Of a stretch of 64,000 nucleotides of DNA, positions 7,346 through 14,298 are shown piece after piece. Source of the stretch: Clostridium sp. Marseille-P3244 (GTDB lineage: Bacteria; Bacillota; Clostridia; Lachnospirales; Lachnospiraceae); assembly GCF_900120155.1 (NCBI RefSeq), contig NZ_LT635549.1, positions 2,016,688 through 2,080,687 on the forward strand. The letters run 5' to 3'. Numbering within the stretch: position 1 is the first letter of the stretch; each line of letters begins with the position of its first letter. Under the pieces are notes generated by a model, which worked only from the letters and a program-made list of their open reading frames with translations, had not been told where the DNA came from and searched no databases. A program made the position numbers and the translations under genes.

Positions 7346-8230
7346 ATGACGAATGAACAAATTGTATCCCAGGTAAAAAAAGGTATTTCTGTAACGGAAA
7401 ATATGCAGCTTTTGTATGAGAAGAATCTGCCTTTAATAAAAAAATTTATACATCCATATATACATTATGAATCAGAAGAGGATTTACTGCAGGAGGCTTA
7501 TTTTGGATTATGGGAAGCAGTACAGCATTATGAATCTTCGGGAAAGGTTCTATTTATGACTTATGCTCAATATTGGGTGCGTCAGAATGTGCAGCGATAT
7601 ATAGAAAATAATAGCTTCGCAATCAGGATTCCGAGTGCATATAGACAAAAGATAGGTCGTTACAAGAAAGCAGTGCAAGAGCTTAAGCAGGATTTAGGCA
7701 GGATGCCAACGGATGATGAAATTTCAGAATATAGTCTGTTGTCTACGTCCGTAATACAGAAGATAAGAATTTATATGCGTGATGTCGTTAGTCTGGATGC
7801 TCCGTTAAAAGAAGATGAAAACTCGAGCCTGTCCGATATGGTATCAGATGATTACAACCTTGAAAATGATACAGTTGATAGAATATTCAATGAATATCAA
7901 AAAAATGAGATCTGGAATATTGTAGAGCGTTACACAGATAAACAACAAGATCGGATCATTAATGAATATTACAGAAAAGGAAAAACATTATTACAGATTG
8001 CTCGGGAGACTGGCTTGAGTTGGGGAAAAGTACGTCAATGCAGGGATGCAGGGATCCAGCGACTTAGAATGACCAAAGCTCAGAGAGAAATAAAACAGAA
8101 ATTTGAGATTGTTAATGCATCAGTTTATAGAACCGGACTCAATGGATTTAAAGCGCACGGAGATTCAATAGTAGAATATATAGCAGTACGCAATGTAGAA
8201 TTGGAAGAAAGCTTAAAGCGTGCATATTGA
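7346..8230 (+). CDS. Sigma-70 family RNA polymerase sigma factor, element-borne
   Basis: Protein of 294 residues with regions in order: region 2 at about 45-90 (EEDLLQEAYFGLWEAVQ, then FMTYAQYWVRQNVQRYI), region 3 at about 95-135 (IRIPSAYRQK, PTDDEISEYS), a region 3.2-like acidic linker (DAPLKEDENSSLSDM) and region 4 at about 195-240 (ARETGLSWGKVRQCRDAGI). An extra C-terminal tail of about 45 residues follows. Region 1.1 is absent. ATG 7346 is chosen with GGTAGGTG just upstream. An alternative sigma on a mobile element probably reads the element's or a helper's late promoters; this is inference. Confidence 0.85.
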   Translation: MTNEQIVSQVKKGISVTENMQLLYEKNLPLIKKFIHPYIHYESEEDLLQEAYFGLWEAVQHYESSGKVLFMTYAQYWVRQNVQRYIENNSFAIRIPSAYRQKIGRYKKAVQELKQDLGRMPTDDEISEYSLLSTSVIQKIRIYMRDVVSLDAPLKEDENSSLSDMVSDDYNLENDTVDRIFNEYQKNEIWNIVERYTDKQQDRIINEYYRKGKTLLQIARETGLSWGKVRQCRDAGIQRLRMTKAQREIKQKFEIVNASVYRTGLNGFKAHGDSIVEYIAVRNVELEESLKRAY

Positions 8231-8343
8231 CTTAACAAAAGATAAGGAGTATAGTAATAACAGTTGTAAAAAATAGTGGTAAAAGTTGTTTGGTAGCGCG
8301 CAGGTAGCACACAAATAATAAGAAAAAGCCAACAAATTAGACA

Positions 8344-8388
8344 TCGACAGTTTCCATTGAGGAAGCAGCAAAGGCAGGTAAGTTCTAG
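8344..8388 (+). pseudogene. 3' remnant of a host gene at the element's right edge
   Basis: Codons 8344-8388 read STVSIEEAAKAGKF then TAG, in codon usage like the chromosome rather than the element, and are followed 28 bases later by a strong terminator. An in-frame stop lies just upstream. The simplest reading is that the element integrated into the 3' end of a protein gene, restored that end at its left junction outside the window, and left this copy at the right junction. The host gene was not identified. Confidence 0.4.
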
Positions 8389-8416
8389 ACTGACGATTCA
8401 TAAATCTGAATCACAG

Positions 8417-8454
8417 AAACCGCGCTGGCCATATCAGGCCGGTGCGGTTTTTAT
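8417..8454 (+). terminator. Rho-independent terminator
   Basis: AAACCGCGCTGGCC, loop ATATCA and GGCCGGTGCGGTTT pair over 14 bp with two G-T wobbles and run into T5. It probably ended the host gene whose 3' remnant precedes it, and now also shields the next gene from the element. Confidence 0.85.
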
Positions 8455-8482
8455 AAAAGCAAAGAAGCGGGAGGTATGAAAT

Positions 8483-9100
8483 ATGAAAGTACTGATGATC
8501 AACGGTAGCCCTCACGCCAGAGGAAATACATACATCGCCTTGCGTGAGATGGAAAAGGTATTTGAACAGGAAGGAATAGAGACAGAGATCTTGCATATCG
8601 GGAATCAGGCGATCAGGGGATGTGTTGCCTGCGGCTCCTGTGCGAAGGCGGGAAAATGTGTTTTTGAGGACGCCGTGAACGAAGCAGCTTTGAAGTTTGA
8701 GAAAAGTGACGGCCTGGTGGTGGCCAGCCCGGTCTACTATGCCTCTGCCAACGCAACACTGGTGGCCTTCCTGGACCGGCTGTTCTACAGCACACATTTT
8801 GATAAGACAATGAAAGTAGGAGCCGCTGTGGCGGCGGCCAGAAGGGGCGGGTTATCCGCTGCTTTCGACGAATTGAACAAGTATTTTACGATCTCAGGCA
8901 TGCCGGTGGCGTCCGGACAATACTGGAACAGTATACACGGCGCTGCTCAGGGAGAGGCCAGTCAGGATCTGGAAGGTCTTCAGATTATGCGGACGCTTGC
9001 GAGAAACATGTCCTTTCTTATGAAGAGCATAGAACTGGGAAAAGAAAAATACGGGCTTCCGGAAAAGGAAGAATTCTGCAGGACAAATTTTATCCGCTAG
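8483..9100 (+). CDS. NAD(P)H-dependent FMN reductase / iron-sulfur flavoprotein-like
   Basis: Protein of 205 residues with a flavodoxin-like fold. INGSPHARGNT (residues 6-16) is the FMN phosphate loop, and SPVYYASANA (about 81-90) is the isoalloxazine-side loop. Residues 47-59 have the cluster C-x2-C-x2-C-x5-C, as in iron-sulfur flavoproteins of anaerobes, so a 4Fe-4S cluster beside FMN is likely. The probable role is electron transfer or reduction of quinone-like or oxidative-stress substrates in the cytosol. Ribosome site GGGAGG precedes ATG 8483. It forms a single-gene unit ended by a terminator at 9161-9193. First chromosomal gene right of the mobile element. Confidence 0.85.
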   Translation: MKVLMINGSPHARGNTYIALREMEKVFEQEGIETEILHIGNQAIRGCVACGSCAKAGKCVFEDAVNEAALKFEKSDGLVVASPVYYASANATLVAFLDRLFYSTHFDKTMKVGAAVAAARRGGLSAAFDELNKYFTISGMPVASGQYWNSIHGAAQGEASQDLEGLQIMRTLARNMSFLMKSIELGKEKYGLPEKEEFCRTNFIR

Positions 9101-9160
9101 GAAAATAGACAGTATATCGACAGAAATCTGGCTTTTTCCAGAGACATCCGGAGGATTATG

Positions 9161-9193
9161 AAAAACAGCTGAAAAATTTCGGCTGTTTTTTCT
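9161..9193 (+). terminator. Rho-independent terminator
   Basis: AAAAACAGC (9161-9169) and GCTGTTTTT (9182-9190) form the stem, extended inward by weak A-T pairs, and end in a T run. It follows the flavoprotein gene. Confidence 0.8.
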
Positions 9194-9221
9194 TTACAAG
9201 AAGGAAATAAAATGATATCAT
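9193..9221 (+). promoter_or_regulatory. Promoter of the SPFH gene
   Basis: TTTACA (9193-9198), 17 bases, TATCAT (9216-9221). Starts directly after the preceding terminator and 45 bases before the SPFH start codon. Confidence 0.55.
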
Positions 9222-9266
9222 AAAGATATCAAAAGTATATTCCTTAATCTGAAGGAGGACGTTACA

Positions 9267-10289
9267 ATGGAAGAAAAAGTTCTGAAGAATAAAAAACATG
9301 GAATGCTGGCGCTGATCCTGACAACTCTTTTGTATGCGGCGGCGATCGCAGGTTGTGTGTTCGGCGGAATGCTGATCAGTGACGGCGGAAGCGCGGCACT
9401 TCTGGTAGTCAGTATCATCTGGCTCTGTATCGGATGGATTCCGTACTGCGGGCTGAAAGTATTAAAACCCCAGGAAGCACTGGTACTTACCTTATTTGGC
9501 AAATATGTAGGCACCCTCAAGGATGACGGATTCTATTTTGTGAATCCTTTCTGTACAAGTGTGAATCCGGCCGCGGATACCCATCTGCACCAGAGCGGAG
9601 ACGTGGACAACAAGGTATCCAAGCCGGCTATGTCGCTGTCATTCAATATGGGAAAGACAGAGGTGGATCTTTCCGGAAAAAGGATCTCTCTGAAGATTAT
9701 GACTCTGAACAATAACAGGCAGAAAATCAATGACTGTCTTGGCAATCCGGTGGAGATCGGGATCGCAGTCATGTGGCGGGTGGTGGACACGGCCAAAGCT
9801 GTGTTCCGTGTGGATAATTATAAGGAATATCTTTCCCTGCAATGTGATACGGCTCTTCGGAATATCGTCCGTATTTATCCGTACGATGTGGCGCCGAATG
9901 TGGATACGACAGGAGACGGTATTGCAGATGAGGGCAGTCTGAGAGGCTCCAGCGAGGTTGTGGCAGCCAGAATCCGGGATGAAATCCAGAACAGAGTGAA
10001 AGAAGCCGGACTGGAGATTATAGAGGCCAGGATCACCTATCTGGCATATGCTCCGGAGATCGCGGCTGTGATGCTCCAGAGACAGCAGGCGTCGGCGATC
10101 GTGGATGCCAGAAAGATGATCGTGGACGGAGCGGTCGGAATGGTGGAGATGGCTCTGGACCGGTTGAGCCAGAATGGAGTTGTGGAACTGGATGAAGAGA
10201 GAAAGGCCGCGATGGTATCCAACCTGCTTGTCGTGCTCTGTGGCAATAGGGAGGCGCAGCCGGTAGTGAATTCAGGCAGCCTTTATTAG
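9267..10289 (+). CDS. SPFH/Band 7 domain membrane protein
   Basis: Protein of 340 residues. Two hydrophobic segments (about 13-35 and 44-60) anchor it in the membrane. From [23 protein letters not shown] onward it is a classic SPFH domain, with the [23 protein letters not shown] helix that closes the domain. SPFH proteins (flotillin/stomatin-like) form membrane scaffolds and often help membrane-protein quality control. The distinctive 'bipartite' form with a following small DNA-binding-like protein is common in gut Firmicutes. Good ribosome site GGAGG before ATG 9267. Very likely co-transcribed with 10312. Confidence 0.9.
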   Translation: MEEKVLKNKKHGMLALILTTLLYAAAIAGCVFGGMLISDGGSAALLVVSIIWLCIGWIPYCGLKVLKPQEALVLTLFGKYVGTLKDDGFYFVNPFCTSVNPAADTHLHQSGDVDNKVSKPAMSLSFNMGKTEVDLSGKRISLKIMTLNNNRQKINDCLGNPVEIGIAVMWRVVDTAKAVFRVDNYKEYLSLQCDTALRNIVRIYPYDVAPNVDTTGDGIADEGSLRGSSEVVAARIRDEIQNRVKEAGLEIIEARITYLAYAPEIAAVMLQRQQASAIVDARKMIVDGAVGMVEMALDRLSQNGVVELDEERKAAMVSNLLVVLCGNREAQPVVNSGSLY

Positions 10290-10311
10290 ATTTGAAAGTA
10301 GAGATGGTTTT

Positions 10312-10515
10312 ATGGCCGATTCAAAGAAAAAACAGATTCCGTTAAGACTTTCCGCTAAGTTGTACGACGCTCTCGCAGCCTGGGCAGAAGATGATTTCCG
10401 TTCCGTCAACGGGCAGATCGAATATCTGTTGACAGAGTGCGTGCGTCAGAGAAAGAAAAACGGGAAATATGTATCCGAACATCTGGATGAACCTCCGGAT
10501 CTGGATATTAAATGA
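10312..10515 (+). CDS. Small ribbon-helix-helix-like protein
   Basis: Protein of 67 residues. [20 protein letters not shown] then a second helix ([18 protein letters not shown]) fits the Arc/MetJ-type ribbon-helix-helix fold, which dimerises to bind DNA; the acidic tail ([11 protein letters not shown]) is extra. It starts 22 bases after the SPFH stop and so belongs to that operon. The same pairing of SPFH gene and a small RHH-like protein is seen in related genomes, and an autoregulator or SPFH-interacting role is inferred, not shown. Confidence 0.7.
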   Translation: MADSKKKQIPLRLSAKLYDALAAWAEDDFRSVNGQIEYLLTECVRQRKKNGKYVSEHLDEPPDLDIK

Positions 10516-10540
10516 ATTCAACATGTGAAAATGTGAAAAA

Positions 10541-10592
10541 TCTGTGAACGGGGCCGTGTACCTTTTAAAAGGTACACGGCCCCGTTCACAGA
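10541..10592. repeat. Perfect 52-bp palindrome
   Basis: Every base from 10541 to 10592 pairs with its mirror partner around the centre 10566/10567, with arms rich in GGGGCCGTGTACC and no loop. There is no T run, so it is not a normal terminator. It sits between the RHH-like gene and the promoter of the ECF transporter. GGGG-rich palindromes of this form recur between genes in Clostridia and resemble REP elements mobilised by RAYT transposases; that link is inference. Confidence 0.85.
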
Positions 10593-10596
10593 ATGC

Positions 10597-10625
10597 TTGT
10601 GTGAAAATCCAGAATAAGTTATAAT
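10597..10625 (+). promoter_or_regulatory. Promoter of ECF transporter gene
   Basis: TTGTGT (10597-10602), 17 bases, TATAAT (10620-10625), 60 bases before ATG 10686. It abuts the 52-bp palindrome. Confidence 0.65.
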
Positions 10626-10685
10626 ATAAAAGTGTCTGTTTCGGAGAAGTGAGTAAATGATAAAAATATAAGTGGAAAGGAATAG

Positions 10686-11255
10686 ATGAAAATGCGCAAA
10701 ACAACAATAAATCTGACTTTGACGGCCATGTTCCTGGCTATCGGAATGGTACTGCCGTTTCTGACAGGACAGATCCCTCAGATCGGAAATATGATGCTTC
10801 CCATGCACATACCGGTTTTGTTGTGCGGGCTGATCTGTGGATGGCAGTATGGGGCGGTGCTGGGATTTATCCTGCCGATCGTGAGATATTTTGTCTTCGG
10901 CATGCCGGTATTATTCCCAACGGGGATTGCGATGGCATTTGAGATGATGACATACGGTCTGGTGATCGGACTGATGTATGGTCTGTCCAGGTGGAAATGT
11001 ATCGTATCTCTTTACAGGGCGCTGATCACAGCCATGATAGCAGGACGCCTTGTCTGGGCAATTGTTCAGATGATTCTTCTTGGGATATCCGGCGGGGCCT
11101 TTACGATGAAGATGTTTCTGGCAGGGGCGTTTTTTAATGCGGTGCCGGGCATCCTCATCCAGCTTATCCTGATCCCTGCCGTTATGGCGGCTCTGAACCG
11201 CACCGGACTGGTAACGTGCCAGATGCGGCATTCACCAAGGCCGGAGGAGTCATAG
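10686..11255 (+). CDS. ECF transporter S component, substrate unknown
   Basis: Integral membrane protein of 189 residues with about six hydrophobic segments. The N-terminus (TAMFLAIGMVLPFLTGQIPQ) and the internal GLICGWQYGAVLGFILPIVR region are typical of energy-coupling-factor S subunits of vitamin uptake systems. The S subunit binds the vitamin and docks on a shared EcfA/EcfT module encoded elsewhere. No riboswitch is visible in the short leader, so specificity (pantothenate, niacin, others) cannot be assigned. It converges on the minus-strand gene at 11269 with only 13 bases between stops. Confidence 0.8.
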   Translation: MKMRKTTINLTLTAMFLAIGMVLPFLTGQIPQIGNMMLPMHIPVLLCGLICGWQYGAVLGFILPIVRYFVFGMPVLFPTGIAMAFEMMTYGLVIGLMYGLSRWKCIVSLYRALITAMIAGRLVWAIVQMILLGISGGAFTMKMFLAGAFFNAVPGILIQLILIPAVMAALNRTGLVTCQMRHSPRPEES

Positions 11256-11268
11256 TTTCAGGATCCTG

Positions 11269-11997
11269 TCAGGAGAAGTATCTGCGGATAAGGCACGATA
11301 CAACTCCGGCAGCGCACAGTCCAAAGAGGGCATTGTGCATGGAGCCGTATACTTCAAGAGCCCCTTTGAGGCCGTACAGAAATTCCGGAGATTCCGGAAG
11401 AAAACGATAGAGCAGGAAAGAAAGATAGGAGGACAGAAATACCAGAAGAAAAGAGAAAAGTCCTCTTCCAGTATCTTCTTTCCATGTATCCCTGCCATCT
11501 CTTACGCGCACTTTGGTCATGGACCACAGAAGAGAAATAAATTCGAACAGAAGGAAAATAGCCATAATACAGACATAGGGTGCAAGAGACGGAGAAAGTT
11601 GCCGAGTATTGAATGCCTCTGCAATATCTCCGTACGGAGCGCTGGCTCTCCAGAAAGTATAGGTTACATATATGGCGACAGCCAGGATCAAGGCAGCTGT
11701 CAGGCTCCGTATAGCGGCTGCCGTGACTCGTGACAGAACACGGCCGCCTTTTTGGATGGGAGCGGCGAGCGGGACTAAGCGGCGGCGTTTCTGACGTCTG
11801 CTGTCCCTTATATCAGTTCTTTTGTTATCTTCCGGATCGTATTCGTTAAGAGGAGCAAAAGAATCTGTTCTGTCTTGATCATTTCTTCTGTTTTTTGTGA
11901 TGATTTCATCAGTATCCGCCCAATCCGTTTTCGTTTCGTCGTAGACGACTTCAAAATCATCATCAAAAAAATCCGAAATGTTTTTTCTATGCCTCAT
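11269..11997 (-). CDS. Hypothetical membrane protein with charged N-terminus
   Basis: Not recognised. Product of 242 residues. The first about 85 residues are highly charged and probably cytosolic and unstructured (many D, E, R and K), followed by four hydrophobic segments at about 95-113, 138-158, 178-198 and 218-236. No catalytic motif is visible. It is a single-gene minus-strand unit between two plus-strand units, and its start region faces the small membrane-protein gene at 12253. The 255 bases 11998-12252 between them are A+T-rich and should hold both promoters, but no convincing pair could be fixed. Confidence 0.65.
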   Translation of the reverse strand: MRHRKNISDFFDDDFEVVYDETKTDWADTDEIITKNRRNDQDRTDSFAPLNEYDPEDNKRTDIRDSRRQKRRRLVPLAAPIQKGGRVLSRVTAAAIRSLTAALILAVAIYVTYTFWRASAPYGDIAEAFNTRQLSPSLAPYVCIMAIFLLFEFISLLWSMTKVRVRDGRDTWKEDTGRGLFSFLLVFLSSYLSFLLYRFLPESPEFLYGLKGALEVYGSMHNALFGLCAAGVVSCLIRRYFS

Positions 11998-12252
11998 AGA
12001 AAACCTCGCTTTCTGAAGATCTCTTCATCCGAAGATGATTTACATGGGAAATATCTCTAATGGTATAACTTTTTAGCCTATTGTACAAGTAAAGACCAGT
12101 AATTTAAAAAAATTTTTATTTTTCGATAAAGTATTACAAAAGTGTAAGCCGGACTGAGGAAATTGTAAGCTGTCTCGATGGAAATCCGGAAGAGCCCCTG
12201 ATAGGATAGAGTTGTAAAGATAAAACAGGATTTCCGGACAGGAGGGACAGAA

Positions 12253-12429
12253 ATGGAAAAAGGGGAAATCAGAGAGAAAAGGAGCAAAAGCAGGAGGATA
12301 CCGCGTATGCTCAGCTGGGTTATGCTGGCACTTCTGGTCATGATCGTAGTTCCCGTCGGCGCGCTGATGTTTGTAATATCCGGAGTCTGGTCCGCGGTGG
12401 ACCGGGTTCTCCTTAAGTTCAGTAAGTAG
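12253..12429 (+). CDS. Small single-span membrane protein, 58 residues
   Basis: Short gene easily missed. ATG 12253 has GGAGG (12241-12245) seven bases upstream and the frame runs 58 codons to TAG. The product has a basic N-terminus (EKRSKSRRIPRM), one long hydrophobic segment at about residues 19-45 (SWVMLALLVMIVVPVG) and a short amphipathic tail ending in basic residues. The strong ribosome site, positive-inside topology and codon choice argue it is real. Function unknown; small membrane proteins of this type often modulate a neighbouring transporter, sensor or glycosyltransferase. Confidence 0.6.
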   Translation: MEKGEIREKRSKSRRIPRMLSWVMLALLVMIVVPVGALMFVISGVWSAVDRVLLKFSK

Positions 12430-12479
12430 ATTTAACAGGATATACATTCTTTTTACAGGATTATAGAATTCTTTTCAAA

Positions 12480-12512
12480 ATCTTAAGAAATACCTTCCTG
12501 TTATCTTAAGAA
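12480..12512. promoter_or_regulatory. Pair of ATCTTAAGAA direct repeats
   Basis: ATCTTAAGAA occurs at 12480-12489 and 12503-12512, 23 bases apart (about two helix turns). A -10-like TACAAT at 12521-12526 follows with a poor -35, the pattern of an activator-dependent promoter for the glycosyltransferase operon that starts at 12559. Confidence 0.5.
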
Positions 12513-12558
12513 CACTTTTTTACAATAGGACCATATGATGAAAGGAAGGATTTACATT

Positions 12559-13623
12559 ATGAAATATATTACATTTGCCGTTCCCTGCTATAATTCTCAG
12601 GACTATATGAGACGGTGCGTGGATTCCCTCCTTCCGGGAGGAACAGATGTAGAGATTATTCTGATCGATGATGGTTCTTCAGACGGCACCGCGAAGATCG
12701 CGGATGAATATCAGTTGTTGTATCCTGACATTGTCAGGGTCGTACATAAGGAAAACGGCGGCCACGGTTCCGGAGTAAACAAAGGGTTGGAGCTGGCAGA
12801 AGGCCTTTATTATAAAGTGGTGGATTCTGATGACTGGCTGGATGTGGAGGCATGCGGTAAGCTTCTTGACAGGATCCGGCTGTTATGCACCCGAATTTCC
12901 GGAGGCATTGGCTGTGAAAAGGAAGAAAACGTTCTGTCAGAGATTCCGGATCTTTTTGTCTGTAATTATGTTTATGACCATCTGGATGAAGGAACCTGTC
13001 GTGTGATGGACTACCGGAATATCTTTCCGGTGGATCAGATGTGTTCCTGGGATGAGATCGGCCGCTTCAGACCCTCTCAGTATCTGATCATGCATTCGCT
13101 GATGTTTCGGACAGAAGTGCTGCGCAGATCAGGAGTCAGGCTTCCGGAACATACATTCTATGTAGATAATCTGTTTTCCTACCAGCCGCTTCCATACGTA
13201 AAAGGGATCTATTACATGGATATCGATCTGTATCATTACTATTTGGGGCGGGAAGATCAGTCTGTGAATGAAAAGGTACTGATGAAGCGCATTGACCAGC
13301 AGATCCGGGTAACAGAACTTGTAGCCCGCAGTGTGGATCTGGCTCAGGTGAAAAAACAATATCCGAAACTGGCGTCCTATATGACCAGGAATATTTCTAT
13401 CATGCTGGCTATATCCTCTATCCATCTGCTTCTCATACAGACCGCGGAGGCGGAAAAAAAGCGAAAGGATATGTGGGAGAATATCCGGAGATATAATGCC
13501 GCGCTTTATTACAGGCTGCGTTATTCAACTCTGAGCGGGCTGACTTATCTTCCAGGAAAGCTGGGAGGGAAGCTGACGGTAGGAGGATATCGTTTCGCCA
13601 GAAAGATTTATCAGTTTCAGTGA
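12559..13623 (+). CDS. Family 2 glycosyltransferase
   Basis: Protein of 354 residues with a GT-A fold. FAVPCYNSQDYMRRCVDSLL (near N-terminus) and LIDDGSSDGT give the nucleotide-sugar binding signature; VVDSDDWLD holds the DxD metal motif. The C-terminal half has no clear membrane span, so it is a cytosolic or peripheral transferase. Start ATG 12559 is preferred over ATG 12535 because AAAGGAAGG (12542-12550) lies eight bases before it. It leads an operon with a permuted NlpC/P60-like protein and a flippase-like membrane protein, pointing to assembly of a cell-surface glycolipid or polymer; acceptor and sugar are unknown. Confidence 0.85.
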   Translation: MKYITFAVPCYNSQDYMRRCVDSLLPGGTDVEIILIDDGSSDGTAKIADEYQLLYPDIVRVVHKENGGHGSGVNKGLELAEGLYYKVVDSDDWLDVEACGKLLDRIRLLCTRISGGIGCEKEENVLSEIPDLFVCNYVYDHLDEGTCRVMDYRNIFPVDQMCSWDEIGRFRPSQYLIMHSLMFRTEVLRRSGVRLPEHTFYVDNLFSYQPLPYVKGIYYMDIDLYHYYLGREDQSVNEKVLMKRIDQQIRVTELVARSVDLAQVKKQYPKLASYMTRNISIMLAISSIHLLLIQTAEAEKKRKDMWENIRRYNAALYYRLRYSTLSGLTYLPGKLGGKLTVGGYRFARKIYQFQ

Positions 13624-13662
13624 TGATATTACAAAATATACAGAAGAGGGAGATTGGAAGTT

Positions 13663-14298
13663 ATGGCACAGATTTATATTGCTTTTGTAGATACTCCCGG
13701 CTTTTTTGCCGGTATTATACGCAGAGTTATAAAGCAAAAGTATATTCATGTGGTCCTGTCACTTGATCCATATCTTGAAGAGGCTTACAGTATCGGCAGA
13801 AGACATCCCAGCGTTCCCCTTATTGCCGGATTTGAAAAGGAAGATAAAAAGAAGATTTTGCGGGCATTCCCTACGGCCGATTATATGATCTGCAGTGTGG
13901 AGTGTACAGTGGAACAGAAGAAATATATTGAACAAGAGCTGAAAAAAGCGATGAAGAGGCGATTCCAGTATCATTATGCGGTGATCGGACTTCCGTTTAT
14001 TCTTATGCAGCGTCCTTTTTTTCAGAAAGGGCATTATACATGTTCCTCCTATGTGGCCAAACTGCTGGAAGAAGCGGGAATCTGCAGTCTGGGAAAACAT
14101 TTTTCCCTGGTGACTCCAAAAGATTTCTATGAGTATGAGAAAAAAGAAAAGATTTTCGAGGGAAGGCTGAGTGAGCTTGTGGGATCCAAAAGACCGGTGT
14201 ATGCTCCGGGATCCGGCCCGGTCCTGCCTGCGGTACGTCCTGCGTTCGCAGGATCTGTTTACATGCGTGGCCCCGTAAGTCGGAGGGAGAAAGCATGA
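13663..14298 (+). CDS. Permuted NlpC/P60-like (YiiX-type) cysteine hydrolase
   Basis: Protein of 211 residues. The His of KYIHVVLSLD near the N-terminus and the Cys of YTCSSYVAKLLEEAG at about residues 127-141 are in the order His...Cys, the circularly permuted papain-like arrangement of the YiiX/YebB group, which act on amide or ester bonds in cell wall or lipid. No signal peptide is present, so it may act on the inner face of the membrane. Start ATG 13663 is preferred over TTG 13654. The proline-rich tail is variable. Its stop overlaps the next start by four bases, so it works with the flippase-like gene. Confidence 0.65.
   Translation: MAQIYIAFVDTPGFFAGIIRRVIKQKYIHVVLSLDPYLEEAYSIGRRHPSVPLIAGFEKEDKKKILRAFPTADYMICSVECTVEQKKYIEQELKKAMKRRFQYHYAVIGLPFILMQRPFFQKGHYTCSSYVAKLLEEAGICSLGKHFSLVTPKDFYEYEKKEKIFEGRLSELVGSKRPVYAPGSGPVLPAVRPAFAGSVYMRGPVSRREKA

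Larger units (their letters stand above)
1..8343. mobile_element. Phage-satellite-like integrated element (left end outside window)
   Basis: The stretch is clearly more A+T-rich than what follows. It holds an outward-reading tyrosine integrase, a divergent repressor/regulator pair, an excisionase-like protein, a VapE-type primase-helicase, a repeat-rich gap, an HNH nuclease, a TerS-like protein, a serine recombinase and a sigma factor. No large terminase, portal, capsid, tail or lysis gene is visible. Integrase, divergent control, primase and TerS without structural genes is the known layout of phage-inducible chromosomal islands; assigning this element to them is inference. The right limit is placed just before a host-gene remnant at 8344-8388; the left limit is not in the window. 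Confidence 0.7.

Noticed and set aside
1-8343. Complete temperate prophage
   Set aside because: No large terminase, portal, capsid, tail, holin or endolysin gene is seen, and the operon ends in a terminator directly after the TerS-like and two unknown genes.
12073-12447. Minus-strand open frames in the gap before the glycosyltransferase
   Set aside because: Low-complexity, no ribosome site; the plus-strand 58-codon gene has a strong one.
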